NCBI RefSeq assembly: GCF_014646055.1
Contig: NZ_BMMS01000028.1
Coordinates: 1 to 64,000, forward strand
DNA length: 64,000 nucleotides
Reading direction: 5' to 3'
DNA from: Wenjunlia tyrosinilytica
GTDB taxonomy: Bacteria > Actinomycetota > Actinomycetes > Streptomycetales > Streptomycetaceae
Under the pieces are notes generated by a model. It was not told the origin of the DNA. It saw only the letters and a program-made list of their open reading frames with translations, and did not search any database. Below are positions 8,923 through 17,487 of the stretch, piece by piece; position 1 is the stretch's first letter; each line of letters opens with the position of its first letter. The position numbers and the translations under genes were made by a program.

Positions 8923-10305
8923 ATGTCGTCGCCCGCAGCCGCTCCACCAGCCCCCGCCAGCCTCAAGCGCATCGTCGCCGCCAGCCTCATCGGCACCACC
9001 GTCGAGTGGTACGACTTCTTCCTGTACGGCGCCGCCGCCGCACTGGTGTTCAACAAGCTGTTCTTTCCCGGCTCCGACCCCCTCACCGGCACCCTGCTGT
9101 CGTTCCTGACCTACGCGGTGGGCTTCGCCGCGAGACCCGTGGGCGCCCTGGTCTTCGGCCACTACGGCGACCGCCTCGGCCGCAAGAGGCTCCTCGTGCT
9201 GAGCCTGCTCCTCATGGGCGGGGCGACCTTCCTCATCGGCTGCCTGCCCACGCACGCCACGGTCGGCGCGGCGGCGCCGGTTCTGCTGACCACACTGCGC
9301 CTGGTGCAGGGCTTCGCGCTCGGCGGTGAGTGGGGCGGCGCGGTACTGCTCGTCTCCGAGCACGGCGATGCCCGCCGCCGGGGTTTCTGGGCCTCCTGGC
9401 CGCAGACGGGCGCTCCGGCAGGGCAGTTGCTCGCCACCGGTGTGCTGTCGTTCCTGACCGCCGTCCAGTCCGACGCCGCCTTCGAGTCCTGGGGCTGGCG
9501 GGTGCCGTTCCTGCTCTCGGGCGTCCTGGTCGTGGTGGGTCTGTGGATCCGGCTGTCGGTCGACGAGTCACCTGTCTTCAAGGCGGCGCTGGCGCAGGCC
9601 GAGGCACGCAGGGCCGATGGGGCAGTCGAGCGCATGCCGCTGATCGCGGTGCTGCGCAACCACTGGCGCGATGTGCTGGTCGCCATGGGGGCGCGCATGG
9701 CGGAGAACATCTCCTACTACGTGCTGACGGCGTTCATCCTCGTCTACGCCACCGACCACGCGGGCCTGGAGAAGCAGACCGCGCTCAACGCCGTGCTGAT
9801 CGCCTCCGCCGTCCACTTCGCGGTGATCCCGGTGTGGGGCGCGGTGTCGGACCGGGTCGGGCGCCGGCCGGTGTACCTGCTGGGCGCGGTGGGTGTGGGC
9901 CTGTGGGCGTACCCGTTCTTCTGGCTGATCGACACCAGGGACTTCGGCGCGCTGATTGCCGCGGTGACGGTGGGCCTGTTCTTCCACGGCGCGATGTACG
10001 CGCCCCAGGCGGCGTTCTTCTCGGAGATGTTCGCCACCCGGATGCGGTACTCGGGGGCGTCGATCGGCGCGCAGTTCGCCTCGGTCGCGGCGGGTGCCCC
10101 GGCCCCGCTGATCGCCACGGCGCTGCTGTCCTCCTCCGGAGGCTCCTCCCCCATCTCGCTCTACGTGGCGCTGGCGGCGGTGGTCACCGTCGTGGCGGTC
10201 CTCGCCGGGAAGGAGACCCGCGAACGGGACCTCAACGACGTCGAGGCGAGTACGCCGGAGGGCGGGGCGGCGACGGCGGCGGACGCGGCGGTCACCGTCC
10301 GCTGA
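8923..10305 (+). CDS. MHS-family (MFS) metabolite:proton symporter
   Basis: This 460-residue membrane transporter shows metabolite:H+ symporter marks: GTTVEWYDFFLYG at residues 24-36, where TM1 begins, and the loop 2-3 motif GHYGDRLGRKR at about 79-89. About twelve hydrophobic segments follow. Relatives (ProP, KgtP, ShiA types) import compatible solutes, dicarboxylates or aromatic acids; the substrate cannot be read from sequence. ATG 8923 is preceded by AGGAAG at a good distance, whereas upstream in-frame starts lack both homology and a Shine-Dalgarno sequence. It runs toward a strong terminator shared with the gene downstream on the other strand. Confidence 0.9.
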   Translation: MSSPAAAPPAPASLKRIVAASLIGTTVEWYDFFLYGAAAALVFNKLFFPGSDPLTGTLLSFLTYAVGFAARPVGALVFGHYGDRLGRKRLLVLSLLLMGGATFLIGCLPTHATVGAAAPVLLTTLRLVQGFALGGEWGGAVLLVSEHGDARRRGFWASWPQTGAPAGQLLATGVLSFLTAVQSDAAFESWGWRVPFLLSGVLVVVGLWIRLSVDESPVFKAALAQAEARRADGAVERMPLIAVLRNHWRDVLVAMGARMAENISYYVLTAFILVYATDHAGLEKQTALNAVLIASAVHFAVIPVWGAVSDRVGRRPVYLLGAVGVGLWAYPFFWLIDTRDFGALIAAVTVGLFFHGAMYAPQAAFFSEMFATRMRYSGASIGAQFASVAAGAPAPLIATALLSSSGGSSPISLYVALAAVVTVVAVLAGKETRERDLNDVEASTPEGGAATAADAAVTVR

Positions 10306-10367
10306 GCCCCTGCTCCCGCCTCCTCCCCTCCGTCAGGAACCTCTGTGTCAGGTGTGTCAGGGCCCTT

Positions 10368-10410
10368 GGGAGCCCCGCACCACCCCTTCCCGGGGCGGTG
10401 CGGGGCTCCC
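10368..10410. terminator. Bidirectional intrinsic terminator
   Basis: GGGAGCCCCGCACC (10368-10381) pairs perfectly with GGTGCGGGGCTCCC (10397-10410), and the inner CCCC/GGGG can extend the stem. It lies midway between two convergent genes, 63 bases after one stop and 20 bases from the other. There is no U-tract, as is common in Streptomyces. Confidence 0.85.
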
Positions 10411-10429
10411 TCGGTGTCCGCGCACCGGG

Positions 10430-11086
10430 CTACGGCATCATCAGCATGCCCCCGGCGTCGCCGAGGATCCCGGCGACCGGCAGACGGGACTGCTGCTGCG
10501 TCGGCGCGACTCCGACCTGCGCCTGGGGCTGCCCGTCCATCCGGGGCGAGGTCAGGCTCACGTTCGGCATCGGGAAGCCCGACATCCCGAACATGTCCGG
10601 GATCGGGTCCCCGGCGGGCGCGACGACGTCGGCCTCGGGGCCGCTGGCGTGCAGCGGCACCTCCGGGGTGCCGACCTGGGCGACGTTCTTGCGGCCGTCC
10701 GGGGACACACCCGGCACCGGCGCCGCGACGGTGGCCGCCGGGCCGTCACCGTTCGTGGCGAGCGAGGGCAGCAGGGGGTGCGGAAGCATCTGCCCGTTCT
10801 GGTAGTTCGCCGGGCCGGGAGGGGCGACCGGCACGGCGGGCACCGATCCCTCCACGGCGGGTGAGTCCACCGGCAGCGCCGTCTCCATCGTGTTCAGGGG
10901 CACCATCAGGGGGACCCTCTGGCGCACCGACTGGCTCGCCACGTCGAGGGAGCCGCTGCTCCGGCCGGCGCCGGGGGCGGAGGCCTGGTCCTGGGCGTGC
11001 GCACCGGCTGCGGGGGCGACCGCGGCCACCGCTGCGGCGGCGCAGACCGCCATGGCCGCAAACGCTCCGCGCGAGGTCATCTTCAT
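10430..11086 (-). CDS. Secreted hypothetical protein
   Basis: This 218-residue protein has a typical signal peptide: MKMTSR, a hydrophobic Ala/Val run (about 8-28) and an AHA-Q cleavage site near residue 31. The mature part is rich in Pro, Gly, Ala and Val, without cysteines, enzymatic motifs or a sortase signal. ATG 11086 follows GGAAGGA; the longer in-frame extension lacks a signal sequence and is rejected. I do not recognise the family. Its composition suggests a flexible extracellular or wall-associated protein. Confidence 0.75.
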   Translation of the reverse strand: MKMTSRGAFAAMAVCAAAAVAAVAPAAGAHAQDQASAPGAGRSSGSLDVASQSVRQRVPLMVPLNTMETALPVDSPAVEGSVPAVPVAPPGPANYQNGQMLPHPLLPSLATNGDGPAATVAAPVPGVSPDGRKNVAQVGTPEVPLHASGPEADVVAPAGDPIPDMFGMSGFPMPNVSLTSPRMDGQPQAQVGVAPTQQQSRLPVAGILGDAGGMLMMP

Positions 11087-11273
11087 ACTGGTTGCTCGTC
11101 CTTCCGAACGCGTCCGACTCTCCTGGCGTCCTGAGTGAACGAGCCATGCCGCGGCAAGTGTGCGGCGCACCCATGGCAATGCACTCGAAAGGCGCACAGT
11201 CTCCGCATTCCCGCGATGGGATGATCGGCCGCTGGTCATACCCGCGACGCGGGGGCGTACCGCCGAACAGGGG

Positions 11274-13355
11274 TCAGTCCCCGGACGTCGGCGCGGACCC
11301 GGCGGGACGAGCGGCCATGGAGCCCTCACACGTGGACAGGCGCCTCAGCCGCAGCGCCAGCTGGATCTCCAGCGCCCGCTCGGGGCACTGCCAGTCGCCA
11401 CCGAGCAGCCGCCCTATGCGCTCGACGCGCTGCGCGACCGTGTTCACGTGCACATGGAGCTCGTCCTTGGTCCTGACCGGGCTCATGCCCGAGGCGAAGT
11501 AGGCACGCAGGGTCCGCTCCAGCTCAGTGCCGCGCCGGGCGTCGTAGTCGAGGACGGGGCCGATGGTACGCCGGACGAAGCCCTCCACGTCCCTGGTGTC
11601 GGCGAGCAGCAGACCGAGGAAGCCGAAGTCCGCCGGGGCGGCGGCCTCCCCGCGGCGGCCGAGCACCCGCAGGGTCTCCAGGCAGCGGCGCGCCTCGGCA
11701 TGGGCGGCGGCGAGCGCCCGGCGGCCCGCCGCCGGGGCGTCGACGGGTGCGGAGGAGCCCACAGTGACGGGGGCGTTGACCGCGGCGCCGAGTTCCTTGG
11801 CCACCCGGCGCGCGGTCGCGGACGCCGAGACCTCCTCGGCGGGCAGCAGCAGGACCGTTCCTCCGTCGCGGGCGGAGGCCAGTCCGTGCCCGACGGCGGC
11901 GAGATGGGACGCGGCGGACCACAGGCGCTGCCGGTCGGCCGCGTCCTCCGCGCCCGTGGGCCGGTCGATACGGGCGGTCAGCAGGGTGTACGGGGCGTCG
12001 AGGTCGGCGCCGAGGCGGGCGGCGCGCTCCCTCATCAACCGCGGGTCGCGGTCGGGGGCGTCGAGCAGGTCGTCGAGGAGTTCGCCGCGCACCCGCTGCT
12101 CGGCCTCGACCGCCGAGCGGCGCGAGAGCAGGAGCAGGGAGGTGACCATGGCGGCGCGCTCCAGGGTGCGCTGGTCGATGGGATCGAGGTCCGGGTGGCC
12201 GCCGAGGACGAGGGCGCCCAGGGGCTCTCCCCCGGCGGCGACCGCCGCCACCCAGAAGTCGCCGTGCCGCACCGCGTGCCCGTCCTCGCGGGAGCGGGAT
12301 ACCGCCTCCTCCAGCGGCCGGTCCGGCTGCTGCACCACCCGTACGTCGCCGGAGAGCACCTCGGACAGCGCCGAGGCAACCTCGCGCACCCCGCCGCCGC
12401 GCAGGACGACCTCGGTAAGCCGGTCGTGGACCTCCGAGGCGCGTTCGATCGCGGCGCTGTGGTTGCGGATGATCTCGTTCGCCGCCCCGAGCTCGGCGAG
12501 GGCGGAGCGGGTCTCCTGGAGCAGGTTCGCCGTGTCGATTGCGATGGCCGCGTGGGTGGCCAGGGAGGACAGCAGGGAGATCTGCTCGCGTTCGAAGACC
12601 CTGGCCCGGCGGTCGGCGGCGAAGAGCACGCCGATGACGTCGCGGCCGAGCACCAGCGGGACACCCAGGATGGCCACCAGACCCTCGTCGTGGACGGCGC
12701 TGTCGATGGGGCGGGTGTGCTGGAAGCGTGCGTCCTCGAAGTAGCTCTCGGTCACGTACGGCAGGGCGGTCTGCGCGACGAGGCCGCCCAGCCCCTCACC
12801 CATGCCCAGCCTGACCCGCTGGAAGCGGGCGGAGACCGAGCCGGCCGTGACCCGCATGTAGGTGTCGCCGGCCGCGGTGTCGTTGAGGCTGAGGTAGGCG
12901 ACATCGGTGCCCAGCAGGGATCTGGCCCGGTGGACGATGGCCTGCAGGACCGAGTCGAGGTCGCGCAGCCCCGCGAGGTCGTTGGCCGTCTCGAACAGCG
13001 CGGTCAGCTCGGTCTCCCGCCTGCGGCGGCCCTCGATCTCGTTGCGCACCCGAAGCGCGCTGAGCCTGGCCCGCTCCAGGGCGGCGACGTGCTCGGGGGC
13101 GGCCCCCGCCGCCCTGGCCCGCCGCAGCGGCAGTTCGTACTCCTCGGCGGCGGCGCCGCGGACCAGCAGCTCGAGGTAGGCGGCCTCTCCGGTCGGCTCC
13201 GGCCCGGCGGGCCGACCGGGCCGGTCCGGGGTCCGGTCCTCGACTCCCTCGGCGGCTCGGTCCTCGGACCGGTCGCCGGCTCGGCCTTCGGGCCGGTCCT
13301 CGTGATGCTCCTCGTGACGGTCCTCGGGCAGATCGTCGGGCTGATCGTCGTGCAT
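11274..13355 (-). CDS. GAF-domain PucR-family transcriptional regulator
   Basis: This 693-residue regulator starts with a low-complexity Asp/Glu/Arg-rich tail (1-55). A GAF sensor domain follows (about 110-280, with LLGTDVAYLSLND and VLGRDVIGVLFAADRR), then a middle CdaR/GGDEF-like region and a C-terminal PucR helix-turn-helix (about 616-655, LHVHVNTVAQRVERIGRLLG). PucR-type regulators usually respond to small metabolites and activate nearby catabolic genes. It lies 53 bases downstream of the 3-hydroxybutyrate dehydrogenase gene on the same strand, so that gene is a likely target. ATG 13355 lacks a clear Shine-Dalgarno sequence; a start inside the charged tail is possible. Confidence 0.85.
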   Translation of the reverse strand: MHDDQPDDLPEDRHEEHHEDRPEGRAGDRSEDRAAEGVEDRTPDRPGRPAGPEPTGEAAYLELLVRGAAAEEYELPLRRARAAGAAPEHVAALERARLSALRVRNEIEGRRRRETELTALFETANDLAGLRDLDSVLQAIVHRARSLLGTDVAYLSLNDTAAGDTYMRVTAGSVSARFQRVRLGMGEGLGGLVAQTALPYVTESYFEDARFQHTRPIDSAVHDEGLVAILGVPLVLGRDVIGVLFAADRRARVFEREQISLLSSLATHAAIAIDTANLLQETRSALAELGAANEIIRNHSAAIERASEVHDRLTEVVLRGGGVREVASALSEVLSGDVRVVQQPDRPLEEAVSRSREDGHAVRHGDFWVAAVAAGGEPLGALVLGGHPDLDPIDQRTLERAAMVTSLLLLSRRSAVEAEQRVRGELLDDLLDAPDRDPRLMRERAARLGADLDAPYTLLTARIDRPTGAEDAADRQRLWSAASHLAAVGHGLASARDGGTVLLLPAEEVSASATARRVAKELGAAVNAPVTVGSSAPVDAPAAGRRALAAAHAEARRCLETLRVLGRRGEAAAPADFGFLGLLLADTRDVEGFVRRTIGPVLDYDARRGTELERTLRAYFASGMSPVRTKDELHVHVNTVAQRVERIGRLLGGDWQCPERALEIQLALRLRRLSTCEGSMAARPAGSAPTSGD

Positions 13356-13408
13356 GGACCAGGGATACCGTTTCGGGTTCGGTGGCGCCACAGGTTGGCA
13401 GGGGGTGG

Positions 13409-14197
13409 TCAGTGGGCGGTCCAGCCGCCGTCCATCGCCAGGGAGGCCCCGGTGACGAACGACGACTCCGGCGCGCACAGGTAGGCGACGGCCTCGGCCA
13501 CCTCGGCGGGCTCGACCAGCCTCTTGAGCGCCGAGTCCGCGAGCATGACGTCGGTGAGCACACGTTCGGGCGCGATGCCGTGCGCGGCCGCCTGGTCCGC
13601 GATCTGCCGCTCCACGAGCGGGGTCCGCACATAGCCGGGGCTCACGCAGTTGGAGGTGACCCCGTGCTCGGCGCCCTCCAGCGCGATCACCTTCGACAGC
13701 CCTTCGAGGCCGTGCTTGGCCGTGACATAGGCCGACTTGTAGGGCGAGGCCCGCAGGCCGTGCACGGAGGAGATGTTGACCACGCGGCCCCACCCCTGCC
13801 CGTACATGTGCGGCAGGGCGCCGCGCACCAGGCGGAACGGTGCCTCCACCATGATCCGCAGCACGGTGGAGAAGACCTCCGGCGGAAACTGCTCGATGGG
13901 CCGAACCAGTTGGATCCCGGCGTTGTTGACGAGGATGTCGGTGCCCGCGGCGCAGCTCTCCGCCGCGTCGAGGTCGGTGAGGTCGAGGACGAGCGGTTCC
14001 AGGGAGCCCGGCAGGGCCGGCAGGCCCTCGGCGAGATCGGCGAGCGCTTCGGCGTCGCGGTCCACCGCGCGGACCTTGGCCCCGGCGGCGGCCAGCCGCA
14101 GGGCGCACGCGCGGCCGATGCCGCCGGCCGCGCCGGTGACGAGTGCGGTGCGTCCGCCGAGGTCCACGGCGACGGTGCGGGGCAGGCTGGTCGTCAT
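13409..14197 (-). CDS. bdhA: 3-hydroxybutyrate dehydrogenase (SDR)
   Basis: This 262-residue short-chain dehydrogenase carries the cofactor motif TGAAGGIG (21-28), NNAG (91-94), catalytic Ser143/144 and Y157-x3-K161. The segments VNISSVHGLRASPYKSAYV and LTDVMLADSALKRL are characteristic of D-3-hydroxybutyrate dehydrogenases, which interconvert 3-hydroxybutyrate and acetoacetate with NAD in ketone-body or polyhydroxybutyrate use. Start chosen at ATG 14197, with AAGG upstream; an 18-codon longer form is possible but not homologous. It is followed by the PucR regulator. Confidence 0.88.
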   Translation of the reverse strand: MTTSLPRTVAVDLGGRTALVTGAAGGIGRACALRLAAAGAKVRAVDRDAEALADLAEGLPALPGSLEPLVLDLTDLDAAESCAAGTDILVNNAGIQLVRPIEQFPPEVFSTVLRIMVEAPFRLVRGALPHMYGQGWGRVVNISSVHGLRASPYKSAYVTAKHGLEGLSKVIALEGAEHGVTSNCVSPGYVRTPLVERQIADQAAAHGIAPERVLTDVMLADSALKRLVEPAEVAEAVAYLCAPESSFVTGASLAMDGGWTAH

Positions 14198-14351
14198 GGT
14201 CGAGACCTTAAGGAAGCTCGGGACGACGGCCGATGTGGCGCCGCGACACACTTGGTCGCGTGAGGGTGGCGGCAGGACACATGACCGGTCCGCTCCGCAT
14301 GCCGTGAAACGTGCCGATTCGGGTACCGGCGTGCGAGCCGGACGTTACTCT

Positions 14352-14372
14352 CCGGACGGGGAATGCGTCCGG
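14352..14372. promoter_or_regulatory. Dyad in the leader of the epimerase gene
   Basis: CCGGACG (14352-14358) and CGTCCGG (14366-14372) form a perfect 7-base inverted repeat with a 7-base centre, 28 bases before the epimerase ATG. It could be an operator or an RNA hairpin. The regulator is unknown. Confidence 0.4.
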
Positions 14373-14399
14373 GGGAACGATCCGAGGGGGGATCCGGTC

Positions 14400-15338
14400 A
14401 TGCGTGTGGCGATCACCGGCGGGGCGGGGTTCATCGGCGGGAATCTGGCGCGGGAGTTGCTCTCGCGCCCGGAGGTCTCGCGGGTGTCCGTGGTGGACGA
14501 CCTGTCCACCGGCGGCAAGGCCAATCTCGAAGGGCTGGACGTCGAGTTCCACGAGGGCACCGTGCTCGATCCGGGGCTGCTGGACGAGGCGTTCACGGGC
14601 GCGGACGCCGTGGTGCATCTGGCGGCGCTGCCGTCGGTGCCGCGTTCGGTGCGCGATCCGCTGGGCAGCCACCACGCCAATGCCACGGGGACGCTGCAGG
14701 TGCTGGAGGCGGCCCGGCGGGCGGGCGGCCCGCATGTCGTGGCCGCGTCCTCGTCGTCGGTGTACGGGGCGAATCCCGTGCTGCCCAAGCACGAGGGCCT
14801 GCGGACCGCTCCGCTGAGCCCCTACGCGGTCAGCAAGCAGGCGACCGAGTCCTACCTGGTGGCGTACCACCACTGCTACGGGCTGCGGGTGCTGCCGTTC
14901 CGCTTCTTCAACGTCTTCGGGCCCCTCCAGCCCGCCGGGCACGCCTACGCCGCCGTGATCCCGGCGTTCGTGGACGCCGCTGTCGCGGGGCGCCCGGTGG
15001 TCCTGCACGGGGACGGGAGCCAGACCCGCGACTTCACCTACGTGGGCACCGTCTGCCGGGTCCTGGCGGACGCGGTGCTGCGCGGCGTCGCCCACCCCGA
15101 GCCGGTCAACCTGGCGTTCGGCACCCGCACTTCGCTGCGCGAGCTGCTGGGCGAACTGGAGTCACTGGTCGGCGCCCCGATCGCCGTGGAGCGCACCGGC
15201 CCGCGGGCGGGGGACGTCCCGCACTCCCAGGCGGACAACTCGCGGCTGCGCTCGCTGTTCCCCGATGTCGAGCCGGTCCCGCTGCGTGAGGGGCTGGCCA
15301 GGACGGTGGAGTGGTTCCGGGAGGGCGTTCAGGGCTGA
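14400..15338 (+). CDS. NAD-dependent nucleotide-sugar epimerase/dehydratase
   Basis: This 312-residue extended SDR has the NAD motif ITGGAGFIGGNL (5-16), the Ser cluster SSSSVYG (117-123) and catalytic Y142-x3-K146. It resembles UDP-glucose 4-epimerases and related epimerase/dehydratases that act on UDP- or dTDP-sugars. The exact substrate is not certain. It stands alone on this strand but could supply sugars to the surface-glycan locus starting 12 kb downstream. ATG 14400 follows a G-rich Shine-Dalgarno; the much longer in-frame extension crosses the divergent gene and is rejected. Confidence 0.88.
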   Translation: MRVAITGGAGFIGGNLARELLSRPEVSRVSVVDDLSTGGKANLEGLDVEFHEGTVLDPGLLDEAFTGADAVVHLAALPSVPRSVRDPLGSHHANATGTLQVLEAARRAGGPHVVAASSSSVYGANPVLPKHEGLRTAPLSPYAVSKQATESYLVAYHHCYGLRVLPFRFFNVFGPLQPAGHAYAAVIPAFVDAAVAGRPVVLHGDGSQTRDFTYVGTVCRVLADAVLRGVAHPEPVNLAFGTRTSLRELLGELESLVGAPIAVERTGPRAGDVPHSQADNSRLRSLFPDVEPVPLREGLARTVEWFREGVQG

Positions 15339-15817
15339 GCGGGGACGGTGGGGGCCTCGAACCAGGCGGGCCCGTCGGTCAGCGCGTGGTCGAGGGCGGC
15401 CCGCTGGCGCGGGTGCAGCTCGGGGAGCTCATCGAGGGCGAACCAGCCGACCTCGAGGGATTCGTCGTCGTTGACCCTCGCCTGCCCGCCGACCGCCCGG
15501 CAGCGGAAGACGATGTCCAGGTACTGGGAGCGGTCGCCGTTGGGGTACTCCACGACGGGGGTGGTGTAGACCCCGATGAGGCGCTCGGGCACCGCGTGCA
15601 CGGCCGTCTCCTCGTACACCTCGCGCACGGCGGTCTGCGCGGGCTGCTCGCCGGGCTCGGCGATTCCGCTGATGAGCGCCCATCTGCCGTTGTCGGCACG
15701 CTGTCCGAGGAGCACACGGCCCCCGTCGTCGAGGACGACGGCCACCACGCCGGGCAGGAAGAGCAGTCGGTTCCCGACGTGGGAACGGAGTTCGCGCAGG
15801 AAATCGGGCATCGGCAT
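15329..15817 (-). CDS. Nudix hydrolase
   Basis: This 162-residue protein has a Nudix box at 51-73 (G51, E57, R65-E66, E69-E70), with Ala72 where the consensus has Gly. Nudix enzymes hydrolyse nucleoside diphosphates linked to another moiety; the YPNGDRSQYLDIVF segment resembles ADP-ribose/NADH pyrophosphatase-like members. Its end overlaps the convergent epimerase gene by 10 bases. The substrate is unknown. Confidence 0.88.
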   Translation of the reverse strand: MPMPDFLRELRSHVGNRLLFLPGVVAVVLDDGGRVLLGQRADNGRWALISGIAEPGEQPAQTAVREVYEETAVHAVPERLIGVYTTPVVEYPNGDRSQYLDIVFRCRAVGGQARVNDDESLEVGWFALDELPELHPRQRAALDHALTDGPAWFEAPTVPAQP

Positions 15818-15916
15818 ACCCAGAACCCTATCCGGCCCGGTCCCCGGGACCCGTCCGGCTCGAACCCCGTCGGCCCGGACCCGCCCGCCCCGACCCCGTC
15901 CGGCCGCGTCGCGTAC

Positions 15917-16573
15917 CTATCCGGCGGCGTGCTGCCTCAGCTCGGCGTCGAGGATGCGCGCCCAGTGCCGTACGACGTGGGCGCGGCGGGCGCTGTCGTC
16001 ACTGAGGAAGTCGGCCAGCCCCAGGCCGCGGACCATGTCAAGGGTGGCCTGGACGCACTCGCGCACCCCTTCGGCGCTCTCGTCCACGCCCAGGAACTCG
16101 ATGGCGGCCCGGTGGGCCTCCCGGCCCACCCGGGCCTCGAGGTCGGTGATCCGCGGGCGCAGTTGCTCCTCGCTCGCGGCCGCCACCCACAGGTGCAGGG
16201 CGGCGCGGAACAGGGGCCCGGTGCAGAGCTGGACCAGCATCTCCACGACGGCTTCGGTGCGTCCCTCGCCGTGCGGGGGCAGCTGCCCGGCGTGGGCGCG
16301 CAGGGCGGCCAGCCGCTCGGCGGCGACGTACTCGACGGCGGCGGTGAACAGGTCCTCGCGGGTGGGGAAGTGGTGCTGCGCCGCGCCGCGCGAGACCCCC
16401 GCGCGCTCGGCCACGACGGAGACGGTGCTGCCGGTCCAGCCGAGTTCGGCCAGGCACTCGACGGCGGCCTCGAGGAGCCTTCGGCGGGTGGCACGGCTGC
16501 GGTCCTGCTTGGGGCTGCGGTCATGGCCGGTGCCGCGGTCCTGCCCGGTCCCGGGTTCCGCCTGGGTCGTCAC
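15917..16573 (-). CDS. TetR-family regulator of the acyl-CoA operon
   Basis: This 218-residue protein has a Gln/Asp/Arg-rich head and a TetR helix-turn-helix (about 28-75, including VAERAGVSRGAAQHHFPTREDL), then an all-helical ligand domain. GTG 16573 has GAAGGA eight bases upstream; longer in-frame starts overlap the preceding gene. It is the last gene of a minus-strand acyl-CoA catabolic operon, 34 bases after the enoyl-CoA hydratase. The likely role is ligand-controlled repression, with an acyl-CoA as effector, acting on the operator proposed upstream of the first gene. The last two points are inference. Confidence 0.85.
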   Translation of the reverse strand: MTTQAEPGTGQDRGTGHDRSPKQDRSRATRRRLLEAAVECLAELGWTGSTVSVVAERAGVSRGAAQHHFPTREDLFTAAVEYVAAERLAALRAHAGQLPPHGEGRTEAVVEMLVQLCTGPLFRAALHLWVAAASEEQLRPRITDLEARVGREAHRAAIEFLGVDESAEGVRECVQATLDMVRGLGLADFLSDDSARRAHVVRHWARILDAELRQHAAG

Positions 16574-16607
16574 GGCGGTGTCCTTCCCGTCGGTGCTGGT
16601 CAGCAGC

Positions 16608-17381
16608 TTAGCGAGCGTTGTCCGTCGCCCAGACGGGGGGCCGCCGCTCCAGGAAGGCGCGCATGCCCTCCTGTGCCTGCTCGGAGGAGAACAGTCTGGC
16701 GGACTGCTCGGCAAGGGACCGCGCGTCGCGGTCGAAGGCTCGCAGCACCTCGGCGGTGACCAGGCGCTTGGACTCGGCGAGGCCCTGGGGAGCGGCCTGC
16801 CTCAGTCCGTCCAGGATGGGGGTGAGGGCGGCGTCCGGATCGTCCGCCGCCTCGCTGACCAGACCGATTCTCGCCGCCTCGGCGGCGTCGAAGCGCTCCG
16901 CGGTCAGGTAGTAGCGGGCCGCCGCCCGGGGATCGAGGCGGGGCAGGAGCGGTGCCGAGATGACCGCGGGAGCCAGCCCCAGCCGCGCCTCGGTGAACGC
17001 GAACGAGGCGGCGGGGCCCGCGACGGCGATGTCGCAGGCCCCGACCAGACCGAGGCCGCCCGCGCGCACATGCCCGTCCACGCGGGCGACGACGGGTTTG
17101 GGCAGCTCGACGATGCTCCGCAGCATCTCGACCATGCGGGCGGGCCCCGCCGCGGGATCGTCGCCGGTGGCCTCGGACAGGTCGGCACCGGCGCAGAAGA
17201 CGACTCCGGTGTGCGTGAGGACGACCGCTCGCACCCGCGGGTCCTCGGCGCAGTCCGCCAGCGCGTCCCGCAACTCGTCCATCAGGCGCGTGGACAGCGC
17301 GTTGCGGTTGTGCGGCGAGTCGAGGACGAGCGCGGCGATGCCCCGCTCGTCGGCCCGCCGTACCAGTGCCTGCTCGCTCAC
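16608..17381 (-). CDS. Enoyl-CoA hydratase/isomerase family protein
   Basis: This 257-residue crotonase-fold enzyme has the substrate motif HNRNALS (24-30), the oxyanion segment FCAGADLSE (62-70) and GGLGLVGACDIAVA (108-121) followed by FTEARLGLAP. It should hydrate or isomerise 2-enoyl-CoA products of the acyl-CoA dehydrogenase encoded two genes upstream. GTG 17381 follows GAGGAG at 9-10 bases. It lies about 100 bases after the acyl-CoA ligase gene. Confidence 0.9.
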   Translation of the reverse strand: MSEQALVRRADERGIAALVLDSPHNRNALSTRLMDELRDALADCAEDPRVRAVVLTHTGVVFCAGADLSEATGDDPAAGPARMVEMLRSIVELPKPVVARVDGHVRAGGLGLVGACDIAVAGPAASFAFTEARLGLAPAVISAPLLPRLDPRAAARYYLTAERFDAAEAARIGLVSEAADDPDAALTPILDGLRQAAPQGLAESKRLVTAEVLRAFDRDARSLAEQSARLFSSEQAQEGMRAFLERRPPVWATDNAR

Positions 17382-17487
17382 GCCTGCCGTCTCCTCGTTC
17401 TCGGTGGTCGGGCCGGGGCTCCCGGCCGCGGTGTCGTTCGCTCGGTGCTCCCGGCCGGTGCCCGGTCGTTCATGGCGGTTCACGCGG

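Noticed and set aside
11160-13484. Open frame of about 770 codons on the plus strand
   Set aside because: It is antisense to the PucR/GAF regulator, which has clear domains.
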